A program made the translations under genes and the position numbers. Below are positions 12,243 to 22,518 of a stretch of DNA of 64,000 nucleotides, in pieces. Every line of letters starts with the position of its first letter. Within the stretch, counting starts at the first letter, position 1. A model generated the notes under the pieces. It did no database searches. It saw only the letters and a program-made list of their open reading frames with translations, and was not told the DNA's origin. Origin of the DNA: Gammaproteobacteria bacterium (GTDB lineage Bacteria; Pseudomonadota; Gammaproteobacteria; Arenicellales; Poriferihabitantaceae); assembly GCA_024644945.1 (NCBI GenBank), contig JAHEGU010000005.1, positions 56,440 through 120,439 of the forward strand, written 5' to 3'.

Positions 12243-13547
12243 TTATTCTTGGCTTGTGTTGAGTCGATACTCGGCCGATCGCGCATGTGCCGTCAATCCC
12301 TCACACCTGGCCAGTACCGAAGCGATTTTTGCCATATCCGACGCGCCCTCAGGACTTGCCTGTATCACGCTGCTGCGTTTCTGGAAATCATATACCCCCA
12401 GCGGAGAGCTGAATCTGGCCGTTCCGGCGGTAGGTAAAACATGATTGGGGCCGGCACAATAATCTCCCAGCGATTCCGCACTGTAGGGCCCTACAAATAT
12501 AGCGCCAGCATGACGAATTTGTTCGAGCAGCCGTTCGGGTTGCGTAACCATCAGTTCAAGATGTTCGGGCGCAATGCGGTTTGAGATTTCCACCGCCTGC
12601 TGCATCGATTCAACTTTAATAATAGCGCCCTGTCGGGATAAGGCTGTCTCGATAATCGTCCTGCGTTCCATTTGTGGCAGTAGTCGATCGATAGCGTCCT
12701 GCACTGCTTCGATCACTTGCGCTGAATCGGTAATTGCAATTGACTGCGCTAATTCATCGTGCTCAGCCTGGGCAAAAAGATCCATGGCGATCCATTCAGG
12801 ATCGACACTGTGATCACAAATCACAACAACTTCAGATGGACCGGCAATCATATCGATGCCAACTTTGCCGAATACAAGTTTCTTTGCAAGCGCAACGTAA
12901 ATGTTTCCAGGTCCAACTATTTTGTCCACTTCCGGCACAGTGTCTGTCCCATAAGCGAGCGCCGCAATGGCTTGAGCGCCACCCAGCGTAAAAATTCTGT
13001 CGACGCCCGCCGTCTTCGCAGCAAACACGACCGCCGGATTGATTTCCTTGTTAGGGGTGGGCACGGTCATAATGATCTCACCGACATCCGCAACTCTTGC
13101 CGGTACTGCGGTCATCAAGACCGATGAAGGGTAGGCCGCCTTGCCTCCAGGCACATACAGCCCAACTCGCTCCAAAGGTGTTATTTTTTGACCGAGAACC
13201 GTACCGTTCGGTTCCTGACTGTGCCATGAGTCAGCCATCTCTTTTTTGTGGAACTGTCGAATTCTATGGGCTGCATCGTTAATCGCCTGGGCCAGCTCCG
13301 CCCCCACCTTCGCAGTGATAGTCTCAATCTGTGCGGTCGATAGCTCAAGCTCTGCGACACTTTTAGCGTCAAGATTATCGAACCGACTGGTGTACTCTAA
13401 AACAGCAGCGTCTCCTCGCTGCCTTACTGCGGAGATAACCCCCCGAACAGTTTCCTCAAGCGCGCGATCTTCCTCGCCTTCTCTAAAAAGCAGCGCCGTT
13501 AATTGCTTATTAAAATCAGACTGGCTGCTGTCCAGTATTCTCATCAT
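12243..13547 (-). CDS. hisD: Histidinol dehydrogenase HisD
   Basis: From the ATG at 13547 the product has 434 residues, the usual length. Motifs include [37 protein letters not shown] and [18 protein letters not shown], with the zinc and catalytic His/Glu region AEHDELAQS and APEHLEL. It oxidises histidinol to histidine with NAD. The frame is open up to 13658, but that part overlaps the 3' end of murA; the paired ATGs at 13547 and 13544 fit the family start ([12 protein letters not shown]). No clear Shine-Dalgarno precedes them, so coupling to murA translation is likely. Confidence 0.94.
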   Translation of the reverse strand: MMRILDSSQSDFNKQLTALLFREGEEDRALEETVRGVISAVRQRGDAAVLEYTSRFDNLDAKSVAELELSTAQIETITAKVGAELAQAINDAAHRIRQFHKKEMADSWHSQEPNGTVLGQKITPLERVGLYVPGGKAAYPSSVLMTAVPARVADVGEIIMTVPTPNKEINPAVVFAAKTAGVDRIFTLGGAQAIAALAYGTDTVPEVDKIVGPGNIYVALAKKLVFGKVGIDMIAGPSEVVVICDHSVDPEWIAMDLFAQAEHDELAQSIAITDSAQVIEAVQDAIDRLLPQMERRTIIETALSRQGAIIKVESMQQAVEISNRIAPEHLELMVTQPERLLEQIRHAGAIFVGPYSAESLGDYCAGPNHVLPTAGTARFSSPLGVYDFQKRSSVIQASPEGASDMAKIASVLARCEGLTAHARSAEYRLNTSQE

Positions 13548-13566
13548 TGAATTGGCTGCAACGAGG

Positions 13567-14856
<1,290 letters not shown>

Positions 14857-14931
14857 TCAATCAATTACGAATTAAAACGTTGTTGTCTGTGTTATTTTAA
14901 CCTATTCCCGGTTCCGGAAACTGATTGCAAA

Positions 14932-15378
14932 ATGACTAAGGGTAGGTTGAGTATAGTTAGCGTGTGGGTGTTCCTTGGCTTGTTGAATATGGCTAATATG
15001 GATAAATCAATTGCAGGCGATGCTGACGCGGATGTTATTAAGGTGCGTGCTATCGAATCTGGTGGAGCTGGCTGGACTTTTGATGTGACTGTGGTCCACC
15101 CAGACACCGGATGGGACGATTATTGCGATGGCTGGGATGTTGTGACTGAGGACGGTGAGGTGCTCAAAAGAAACCCTGGAGATCAGTTCACCAGGCTCTT
15201 ATTACATCCCCATGAAAACGAGCAACCTTTCACCCGTAGTCAGAGTGGCCTAACAATACCGAATGGAATTCAATCAGTCACGGTGCGGGCGCATGACATT
15301 GTAGATGGATTTGGAGGCAAGGAAATCACTGTAGACCTCAATGCAGAATCAGGGCCTGGATACACCGTATCACGCTAG
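14932..15378 (+). CDS. Small exported protein of unknown function
   Basis: I do not recognise a named family. The 148-residue product begins with a signal-like segment (LSIVSVWVFLGLLNMA), probably cut near residues 28-32. The mature part is acidic and looks like a single compact beta domain: FDVTVVHPDTGWDDYCDGWD, LLLHPHENEQPFTRS, a VTVRAHDIVDGFGGKEITV strand pair. The combination of DTGWD..YCDGW, LHPHE.EQPFTRS and VRAHD looks like conserved positions; I recall similar hypothetical proteins in marine bacteria but cannot verify this. It contains one cysteine in the mature part. It lies alone between divergent murA and the convergent end of the suf operon. Confidence 0.72.
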   Translation: MTKGRLSIVSVWVFLGLLNMANMDKSIAGDADADVIKVRAIESGGAGWTFDVTVVHPDTGWDDYCDGWDVVTEDGEVLKRNPGDQFTRLLLHPHENEQPFTRSQSGLTIPNGIQSVTVRAHDIVDGFGGKEITVDLNAESGPGYTVSR

Positions 15379-15431
15379 AATTTTGCGGCACAGAGAACCT
15401 TAGGCACTACCAGAACCCATAAACTTATTGC

Positions 15432-15752
15432 TTAATCCCAGCGATCGTCGCGAACCTGGACCACGCCCTCAGTCACCTGGACAGGAAAGGTATCGACCGG
15501 TTCATATGCAGGAGGCGCGGTAACCTCTCCGGTTCTAATATCAAAGCGAGCACCGTGGCGTGGACACTCGATACTGCCGTCTACCAGACAACCACTTGAA
15601 ATTTCGCTGCCATCATGGGTGCATACATCTTCAATAGCATAGAATTCTCCATCAAGATTAATCAGCACAATATCAGCGTCTTCGACTTCAACCAGCATAT
15701 GCTCGCCGGGGTTCAGATCCGCCACTGCAACAACGTTTACCCAATCACTCAT
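15432..15752 (-). CDS. Rieske-type [2Fe-2S] ferredoxin of the suf operon
   Basis: The 106-residue protein is a single Rieske domain. Cluster ligands are CTHDG (C-x-H) and CPRHGARF (C-x2-H). It resembles the soluble ferredoxins of biphenyl-type dioxygenases and NirD. No membrane segment is present. It is the last gene of the iscR-sufBCD-sufT operon, 94 bases after sufT. The context suggests a role in, or as a client of, iron-sulfur assembly, but this is inference. Confidence 0.9.
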   Translation of the reverse strand: MSDWVNVVAVADLNPGEHMLVEVEDADIVLINLDGEFYAIEDVCTHDGSEISSGCLVDGSIECPRHGARFDIRTGEVTAPPAYEPVDTFPVQVTEGVVQVRDDRWD

Positions 15753-15846
15753 ATCAGACTCATAAAAGATCTACTGAAATTCAACACAACTGTAATGCGA
15801 GCGCCTGACGTCGGCATTCAGATAAAGATTACCGGACAGACTTTAC

Positions 15847-16296
15847 TCAGATCAATCCAAGCTCAAGCCTGGCTTCTTCACTGATCATCTCCTGCCGCCA
15901 TGGTGGATCCCAAACCAACGTTACCACTGCGTCCTCGATGCCTGGAACCAGTTTGACCGTGCCTTCCACCATGCCAGGAAACGTCTGTGCGACCGGACAT
16001 CCCGGCGCGGTCAACGTCATATCTACCTCGGCAAATCTATCCTTGACTTCAACCCGATAGATTAAACCGAGATCATAAATGTTCACAGGGATTTCAGGAT
16101 CGTACACTGTCTTTAACGCATCGGTTACACGCTGCACCAGTTCATCTTCCCCGAGAGCCTCGGTGCGATCCTGGTCCATCTTATGCGGATTCGAGTCAGG
16201 ACCGATATCCTGGCCCATCTGCTGTACCAGTTGATCGTGATGACCGTCAATCGAAGGTTGAAACTCGACTCGGGTACTTTTACTGCTATCACTCAT
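15847..16296 (-). CDS. sufT: SufT, iron-sulfur assembly protein (MIP18/DUF59 family)
   Basis: The 149-residue product has a roughly 50-residue polar N-terminal tail followed by one DUF59 domain: DALKTVYDPEIPVNIYDLGL and LTAPGCPVAQTFPGM with the conserved cysteine of the family. SufT-type proteins help mature Fe-S proteins under high demand. The start overlaps the end of sufD by 8 bases. A PaaD-type protein from another pathway is the alternative, but the suf context favours SufT. Confidence 0.91.
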   Translation of the reverse strand: MSDSSKSTRVEFQPSIDGHHDQLVQQMGQDIGPDSNPHKMDQDRTEALGEDELVQRVTDALKTVYDPEIPVNIYDLGLIYRVEVKDRFAEVDMTLTAPGCPVAQTFPGMVEGTVKLVPGIEDAVVTLVWDPPWRQEMISEEARLELGLI

Positions 16297-17590
16297 CGGC
16301 TATCAAGCGCTCGGCGAGGATAGATTCCATTGATTGCTTAAGCGGCTCAAGTTCGATTTCATCCAACACCTCGTTCAAAAACGCGAACGTCAATAAAGCA
16401 CGTGCATCTTTTTCATCGATGCCTCTTGAGCGCAGATAGAAAAGTGAATTCTGATCTATCTGGCCAATAGTTGCTCCATGTGCACACTTCACGTCATCGG
16501 CATAGATTTCCAGTTGAGGTTTAGTGTCTACCTCTGCGTTAGGTGACAATAGAAGATTGTTGTTTGACTGGCTGGCGTCGGTTTTTTGAGCACCTTGTTC
16601 GACCTTTATTCGCCCATGAAACACTCCTCGTGAGCGCTGATCCAAAACACCCTTGTACAATTCACGGCTGGTACAGTGAGGCGCCGCGTGCACCACCGTC
16701 GTGTGATTGTCAACGTGCTGCTTGCCGCCAGTGTTGTACAAGCCGAGCATATCGCAGTGCGCGCCTTCGGCCTGCAGCGAGACCCGAAGATTATTACGCA
16801 CCAGTTGCCCGCCTAGCGTAAGTGTGTAGCAGCCAAACCAGCTGCTCTTGCCCTGGTTGACATCTACCGACGAAATCTGGCTGGCATCGTTAGCTTGCGT
16901 CTGCACTAGATAGTATCCAAGCCTGGCACCTTCATCCAGTGAAATACGGCTGGTACTGTTTACCACTGCTCCGGTTTGTTTGGAAGACACATAGCGTTCA
17001 ATGATGACCGCTTGACTGAATTTCCCCATGTGTACGATATTGCGCGGCTGTGTCGCCAAATCACTATTGACAGCTATGAAGATGATTTCAACCGGCTTGT
17101 CGAGCTTAACGTTTTCGGCCACCTCAATCACATAGCCATCGGTGGAAAAAGCAACGTTTAGTGCAGCAAATCCATTGCTGAGCGGCACTTCTGACCGCAT
17201 TGTTTCGGTAAACAGTTCAGGGTTGCGAGCAACCGATTGCTCGAATGAATTCATCACAATACAGTCCTGAAGCCCGGAAGTATCTGAATATTGTGGAGAA
17301 AACCGGCCATCAACGAACACGAGTCGATAAGCGTCGAGTCCGGCAACAAGATAGTCAGAAATATCGGTGTCTGCGATGTCGTTGTCCACTTTGATGTGAA
17401 GCAACTTTCCGATGACTGGTTTTAGCGGTGTATAGCGCCAATCTTCTTCATACTGCCCCGGAAACCCGCTTCTCGCGAATAGCTCGATGGCTGCCTGACG
17501 CTGGTCGTCAAGCCACGGCAGACCACGACCCGCCAGTCCGGCTGAAGCCGCATTGAATTGATCTAAGTAATGTTGGGTGATCTCGGTCAT
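16289..17590 (-). CDS. sufD: Fe-S cluster assembly protein SufD
   Basis: 433 residues, similar to E. coli SufD (423). The N terminus has the EEDWRYTPLKP motif (SufD characteristic), and the C-terminal beta-helix carries HNTT-like DNHTTVVHAAPHCTSRELYKGVL, SNNNLLLSPNAEVDTKPQLEI and CAHGATIGQID. SufD pairs with SufB and SufC in the SufBC2D scaffold that builds Fe-S clusters. It lies 11 bases after sufC and overlaps sufT. Confidence 0.95.
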   Translation of the reverse strand: MTEITQHYLDQFNAASAGLAGRGLPWLDDQRQAAIELFARSGFPGQYEEDWRYTPLKPVIGKLLHIKVDNDIADTDISDYLVAGLDAYRLVFVDGRFSPQYSDTSGLQDCIVMNSFEQSVARNPELFTETMRSEVPLSNGFAALNVAFSTDGYVIEVAENVKLDKPVEIIFIAVNSDLATQPRNIVHMGKFSQAVIIERYVSSKQTGAVVNSTSRISLDEGARLGYYLVQTQANDASQISSVDVNQGKSSWFGCYTLTLGGQLVRNNLRVSLQAEGAHCDMLGLYNTGGKQHVDNHTTVVHAAPHCTSRELYKGVLDQRSRGVFHGRIKVEQGAQKTDASQSNNNLLLSPNAEVDTKPQLEIYADDVKCAHGATIGQIDQNSLFYLRSRGIDEKDARALLTFAFLNEVLDEIELEPLKQSMESILAERLIADE

Positions 17591-17601
17591 GGTTTATTGC
17601 T

Positions 17602-18354
17602 TCAAGCCGCTGCCTGGTCTTCGACCCATCCGTATCCTTTTTGCTCTAGTTCGAGCGCCAGCTCCTTACCTCCGGAACGAATAATTCTGCCTCCTGCAAG
17701 CACGTGAACATAATCAGGCACGATATAGTCAAGTAATCGCTGATAATGGGTGACCAGCACCATTGATCTTTGCTCGCTTCGCAATAAATTGACGCCTTGA
17801 GCCACGATCTTAAGCGCGTCAATATCCAGTCCAGAGTCAGTTTCATCCAGCACACTAAGATGCGGTTCAAGTAACGCCATCTGTAAAATTTCGTTTCGCT
17901 TCTTTTCCCCTCCCGAAAAGCCTTGGTTCACTGAGCGATATAAAAACTCCTGCTTCATCTCGACCATAGCGGCTTTTTCCTTGATCAGCTTGAGAAACTC
18001 CCTGGCATCAAGTTCTTCCACACCGCGATGCTTGCGAACCGAGTTAATCGCAGCCTTGAGCAAATACATATTCGTCACGCCTGGGATTTCCACAGGATAC
18101 TGAAACGCCAGAAATACCCCTTCTCGGGCCCGAATCTCAGGTTCCATATCTAGCAGGTCCATGCCCCGATACTCGACACTGCCGCTTGTGACCTCATAAT
18201 CGTCACGCCCTGCAAGTACATTTGCCAGGGTACTTTTACCAGAACCATTGGGACCCATAATTGCGTGAACCTCACCGGTTCTAATCTCCAGGTTTACGCC
18301 TTTTAAGATCGGTTTTCCTTCGATGTCGGCATGCAGATTTTTAATTGATAGCAT
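17602..18354 (-). CDS. sufC: Fe-S cluster assembly ATPase SufC
   Basis: A 250-residue ABC-type ATPase with Walker [17 protein letters not shown], the SufC-specific signature [19 protein letters not shown], Walker [18 protein letters not shown] and switch [13 protein letters not shown]. It drives conformational change in the SufBC2D complex. It is located 44 bases after sufB and 11 before sufD. Confidence 0.96.
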   Translation of the reverse strand: MLSIKNLHADIEGKPILKGVNLEIRTGEVHAIMGPNGSGKSTLANVLAGRDDYEVTSGSVEYRGMDLLDMEPEIRAREGVFLAFQYPVEIPGVTNMYLLKAAINSVRKHRGVEELDAREFLKLIKEKAAMVEMKQEFLYRSVNQGFSGGEKKRNEILQMALLEPHLSVLDETDSGLDIDALKIVAQGVNLLRSEQRSMVLVTHYQRLLDYIVPDYVHVLAGGRIIRSGGKELALELEQKGYGWVEDQAAA

Positions 18355-18398
18355 CTTTGGTAGTTTTGAAATTTTATGAGAGTAATTTAGTTTGAGTC

Positions 18399-19850
18399 TT
18401 ATCCAACTGAGCCTTCGAGGCTGATACCGAGGAGTTTCTGCGCCTCAACGGCAAACTCCATCGGCAATTCTTTAAACACCTCTTTACAGAATCCATTAAC
18501 GATCATGGATACCGCGTCTTCTTCGGACATGCCCCGTTGGCGGCAATAAAACAGCTGATCTTCACCAATCCGAGAAGTGGTCGCCTCATGTTCCACCACC
18601 GCGGAGGGATTTTTTACCTCCATATACGGGAACGTATGCGCCCCACATTGATCGCCCATGAGCAAAGAATCACACTGCGAATAGTTGCGAGCATTTTCGG
18701 CGCCCTTCAGCACTTTCACCAGGCCTCGATACGCATTCTGGCCTTTACCGGCGGATATTCCTTTAGAAATTATCGTGCTTCTCGAATTTTTACCGACATG
18801 TATCATCTTTGTGCCGGTATCGGCCTGCTGATAATTATTGGTCAAAGCAACCGAATAAAATTCACCGATCGTGTCATCACCTTCCAGCACAACGCTAGGA
18901 TATTTCCAGGTGATCGCTGAACCAGTTTCCACCTGCGTCCAGGAAATTTTCGCACCCTGGCCACGACAAGCACCCCGCTTGGTGACGAAGTTATAAATTC
19001 CACCCTTACCGTTCTCGTCTCCCGGATACCAGTTTTGTACCGTCGAATATTTGATCTGAGCACCCTTCATGGCGACCAGCTCGACTACCGCCGCGTGTAA
19101 TTGATTCTCATCTCGCATGGGTGCGGTGCAGCCCTCAAGATAGCTGACGTAGCTGTCTTCCTCAGCGACGATCAGGGTACGTTCGAACTGTCCAGTATTC
19201 ATTTCGTTGATCCGAAAATAAGTAGACAACTCCATCGGACAGCGAACGCCTTTTGGTATATACACAAAAGACCCATCGCTGAATACCGCCGAGTTCAGTG
19301 CGGCATAAAAATTGTCCGCACTTGGCACCACACTTCCAAGATATTGTTTGACTAACTCGGGATACGCCTGAAGTGCCTCTGAAATAGGACAAAATATTAC
19401 TCCGGCATCAAGCAATGTCTGCTTGAAGGTGGTTGCGACTGAAACACTATCGAACACAGCATCAACCGCAACTTTTACGCCAGCCAGCATTTTTTGTTCG
19501 TCGATAGGTATCCCTAGTTTTTCGTAAGTCTCAAGAAGCTTAGGATCGACTTCATCAAGGCTATCCAGCAGGTCTCTCTTTTTGGGCGCAGAGTAGTAAC
19601 TGATGTCCTGGAAATCCACTGGTGGATGGTGCAAGTGCGCCCACCGTGGCGGTGCCATTTTGAGCCACCGTTTAAATGCGCCCAATCGCCATTGCAACAT
19701 CCACTCCGGTTCGTTTTTCTTTTCAGAAATAGTTCGAATCACGTCCTCATCGAGTCCAGGAGGCAATGTCTCTGAATCAATGTCAGTGACGAAGCCCTCT
19801 GTGTAATCCCGTTGCAGCAGTGGTGCGAGGTCTTTTTCGGAGTTGGACAT
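18399..19850 (-). CDS. sufB: Fe-S cluster assembly scaffold SufB
   Basis: 483 residues, close to E. coli SufB (495). Diagnostic sections include [44 protein letters not shown] and the C-terminal [20 protein letters not shown] with the conserved cysteine near the SufD interface. SufB accepts sulfur and binds the nascent cluster with SufC and SufD. It is the first structural gene after the regulator iscR (35-base gap). Confidence 0.96.
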   Translation of the reverse strand: MSNSEKDLAPLLQRDYTEGFVTDIDSETLPPGLDEDVIRTISEKKNEPEWMLQWRLGAFKRWLKMAPPRWAHLHHPPVDFQDISYYSAPKKRDLLDSLDEVDPKLLETYEKLGIPIDEQKMLAGVKVAVDAVFDSVSVATTFKQTLLDAGVIFCPISEALQAYPELVKQYLGSVVPSADNFYAALNSAVFSDGSFVYIPKGVRCPMELSTYFRINEMNTGQFERTLIVAEEDSYVSYLEGCTAPMRDENQLHAAVVELVAMKGAQIKYSTVQNWYPGDENGKGGIYNFVTKRGACRGQGAKISWTQVETGSAITWKYPSVVLEGDDTIGEFYSVALTNNYQQADTGTKMIHVGKNSRSTIISKGISAGKGQNAYRGLVKVLKGAENARNYSQCDSLLMGDQCGAHTFPYMEVKNPSAVVEHEATTSRIGEDQLFYCRQRGMSEEDAVSMIVNGFCKEVFKELPMEFAVEAQKLLGISLEGSVG

Positions 19851-19885
19851 AGCTAATTTTTGTTATCAGTAGAAATAAAAATGGG

Positions 19886-20365
19886 TTATTCAGGACCCGC
19901 CACTCTCTGGCCGTCCTGTCTTGAAATCGAGGGTCTTTGTCCACCATTTGACGTCTGATCAATTCCGCTTCGTCGCATCAGTTCACCGAGGTGAATACCC
20001 GAGAGGAAGTCATGCAACTGATCACTCAGCTCAGACCATAAATCATGGGACAAACATCTTTTGCCGTTATGGCAATTCTCCTCACCTTCGCATTCCGTGA
20101 TATCTAACGGCTCATCCACGGCTAAAATGATATCGGCTATACTGATTTTTTGGACGTCTCGGGCCAAAATATAGCCGCCTCCAGGGCCCCGTGAGCCAAT
20201 CACCAGGTTACATCGCTTCATTTTGGCGAATAATTGTTCAAGATAGGACAAGGAAATACCCTGATTATCTGATATACTTTTTAAAGAAATAGGCCCAACT
20301 GACTGATTCATTGCGAGATCAATCATTGCGGTAACGGCATATCGGCCTTTGGTCGTGAGTCGCAT
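19886..20365 (-). CDS. iscR: Rrf2-family Fe-S regulator, IscR type
   Basis: The 159-residue protein starts MRLTTKGRYAVTAMIDLAMN, the standard IscR N terminus with its winged helix, and SLSYLEQLFAKMKR as recognition region. The cluster ligands are at exactly the E. coli IscR positions: Cys92, Cys98, Cys104 and His107 (TECEGEENCHNGKRCLSH). It should therefore bind a [2Fe-2S] cluster and sense Fe-S status. It is the first gene of the suf operon and presumably controls it. The C-terminal tail of about 30 residues (TSNGGQRPSISRQ...) is polar. I could not find a convincing IscR site upstream. Confidence 0.93.
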   Translation of the reverse strand: MRLTTKGRYAVTAMIDLAMNQSVGPISLKSISDNQGISLSYLEQLFAKMKRCNLVIGSRGPGGGYILARDVQKISIADIILAVDEPLDITECEGEENCHNGKRCLSHDLWSELSDQLHDFLSGIHLGELMRRSGIDQTSNGGQRPSISRQDGQRVAGPE

Positions 20366-20776
20366 TTTTCCTAAATTAAGGTTAAATTCAGCAGTTTTAA
20401 GGCATATTTCAGTAAATCCACGCTAGATAGAATCTAAAGAGTGGATGAGTGGCGAAATATTCAGGGTTTGCCAGGAATCACCTGATTGCAACCCTTGTTT
20501 TGGATTTTGACGGGATATTGGAAATTCCATCTGAAATCCTGTATTTCGCCCGGATCGAGCTTTCTGGGTGGCTTTATGCCTTTAGAAAGCAGCAATGGGG
20601 GCGATTTGGCAAATACCAAGTATTTTAGTTGGTTTTAATTCTGCAGGCAATTAAGTGAATTATTTGTCAATCATAGTTAGTGGTGTCCTTGTGGGCACTT
20701 TGGGGTCTCATCTGAAGTGGCATACACGGGACGATAGAGAGAAAAACAGGCGAAAAGCCGATCGGAGGTAGTACTA
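20366..20776. other. Divergent regulatory region between iscR and pilB
   Basis: A 411-base gap with no supported gene. On the minus side the iscR start is preceded by TAGGAAAA, a fair ribosome binding site. On the plus side CGGAGG at 20763-20768 lies 8 bases before the pilB ATG and is a strong one. Several A/T-rich stretches (about 20380-20440 and 20620-20680) could hold promoters, but no -35/-10 pair, sigma54 site or IscR box stands out. The region is longer than most gaps here. Confidence 0.5.
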
Positions 20777-22513
20777 ATGGCGGTAGAGAATCAAGAAGTC
20801 GGGCAACAAGCGGAGAATGTGATGTTACCGGGCTTGGCGGCAAAAATGGTGAAGCTGGATCTTTTGACTGAGGCAGCCGCACAAGAAATAAATCACAATG
20901 CAATGCAGGAGAACCGTTCATTCTACCTGCAATGCATAGAGCAGAACGCGGTACCCGTAACCAGAGCCTGCGAACTTTTATCCGAAGACTTCGGGATTCC
21001 TTTTATGGATATCGAGTCTATGAACACGGAGCTTTCACCCCTCGACATCCTGCCCGCATCACTGGTTGACAAACATCACATGCTGCCCCTTTACCTTAGA
21101 GACACGCGACTATTTGTTGCGGTGGGTGATCCAGGTAATGCCACCGCAGTCGATGAGGCTAAGTTCAATACCGGCTTGTCAATCAGTATGGTGATGGTGG
21201 ACCCACGAAAGCTGGCATTGGTTCTGGATAAGGTCCTCGACAAAGACGACGATGTTTCCCTCGACGACATTGTGAATGAAGAGGGGTTGGATGATATTGA
21301 TCTAGCTAGTGAGATCGAGGACGAAGGATTTGGTGCTGTCGACCTTCAGATCGATACGCCGATTGTTAGATTTGTAAATAAAATTCTGCAGGATTCTATC
21401 CGCAAAGGCGCCTCGGATATCCATATCGAACCTTACGAAAAACAGACTCGAATCCGATTTCGCATCGACGGCGTACTGCATGATGCGATTAATCCGCCGA
21501 TGGGGCTGGTGCATAAGATCATCGCACGACTCAAGATTCTCGCATCCCTTGATATCGCCGAAAGGCGTCTGCCACAGGATGGTCGGATGAAACTGCAGTT
21601 TTCCCGCAACCGAAACATCGATTTTCGCATCAGTACCATGCCAACATTGTTTGGCGAGAAGATGGTTATTCGTATCCTCGACACCTCCGCTGCAAATCTC
21701 GGGCTAGAAACCATCGGGATGAATCCGGAGCAGCTTGCGCATTATCGAGATGCGACAAATCAGCCACATGGCATGATTTTAGTTACCGGGCCCACGGGTA
21801 GTGGTAAGACAGTTTCGCTCTATTCCGCAATCAATCTTCTAAACACGGTAGAACGGAACGTGTCTAGCGTAGAGGACCCAGTGGAAATCTATTTGAGCGG
21901 CATTAATCAGGTTAATGTTAACGATCGAATTGGACTTTCCTTTGCTACAACCCTTCGCGCTTTCTTACGACAGGATCCAGACGTAATAATGGTCGGTGAG
22001 ATTCGTGACCTGGAAACCGCGGAAATTGCGGTAAAGGCGGCGCAGACTGGACACCTTGTGCTGTCAACCCTGCACACAAACGACGCGCCCAGCTCTCTTA
22101 CTCGGTTGATTAATATGGGGGTAGCACCCTTTAATATTGCATCGTCGGTCAATTTGATCATTGCTCAGCGACTGGTGCGCAGACTTTGTGATACCTGTCG
22201 TGAACCTGTGGATCTGCCGGACGATGTTTTGCTCACTGCGGGCTTCAAGGAAGAGTCGCTTGCCGATCTGGAAATTTTCGAAGCGGCAGGTTGCAGCGGA
22301 TGCTCAAGTGGGTATAGGGGTCGTACGGGCATCTTTGAGGTAATGCCGATGTCCGATGAAATCTCGGAACTCGTGATGTCGGGTTGCTCCACATTAGATA
22401 TCGATCGCCAGGCACGGCGAGAGGGCGTAAAAAACATGCGCCAGTCTGGTCTTGAAAAGGTTGCCGATGGGGTTACCACCCTTGAAGAAGTTGAACGTGT
22501 TACTGCAGATTAA
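20777..22513 (+). CDS. pilB: Type IV pilus assembly ATPase PilB
   Basis: 578 residues. Residues about 15-160 are the MshE-like N-terminal domain (ITRACELLSEDFGIPFMDIE type). The ATPase core has Walker A GPTGSGKTVSLYSAINLLN, Asp box RNVSSVEDPVEIYLSGINQ, Walker B DPDVIMVGEIRDLETAEIA and His box TGHLVLSTLHTNDA. A C-terminal zinc finger uses CDTC and CSGC pairs. PilB powers pilus extension with PilC. The frame of pilB-pilC-pilD-coaE is the Pseudomonas-type order, but no pilin gene lies upstream; iscR does. Confidence 0.95.
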   Translation: MAVENQEVGQQAENVMLPGLAAKMVKLDLLTEAAAQEINHNAMQENRSFYLQCIEQNAVPVTRACELLSEDFGIPFMDIESMNTELSPLDILPASLVDKHHMLPLYLRDTRLFVAVGDPGNATAVDEAKFNTGLSISMVMVDPRKLALVLDKVLDKDDDVSLDDIVNEEGLDDIDLASEIEDEGFGAVDLQIDTPIVRFVNKILQDSIRKGASDIHIEPYEKQTRIRFRIDGVLHDAINPPMGLVHKIIARLKILASLDIAERRLPQDGRMKLQFSRNRNIDFRISTMPTLFGEKMVIRILDTSAANLGLETIGMNPEQLAHYRDATNQPHGMILVTGPTGSGKTVSLYSAINLLNTVERNVSSVEDPVEIYLSGINQVNVNDRIGLSFATTLRAFLRQDPDVIMVGEIRDLETAEIAVKAAQTGHLVLSTLHTNDAPSSLTRLINMGVAPFNIASSVNLIIAQRLVRRLCDTCREPVDLPDDVLLTAGFKEESLADLEIFEAAGCSGCSSGYRGRTGIFEVMPMSDEISELVMSGCSTLDIDRQARREGVKNMRQSGLEKVADGVTTLEEVERVTAD

Positions 22514-22518
22514 CTATT

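Noticed and set aside
20400..20440. Possible IscR type 1 site upstream of iscR (around TTTACTGAAATAT on the minus strand).
   Set aside because: The right half matches only 8 of 11 consensus positions and the left half is close to random.
20690..20740. Possible sigma54 promoter before pilB (TGGGCAC and TGGCAT words).
   Set aside because: Neither is followed by the required TTGC element at the right distance.
20700..20776. Possible cyclic-di-GMP riboswitch in the pilB leader.
   Set aside because: The conserved GEMM core words are not present; only a short GGCGAAAAGCC hairpin can be drawn.
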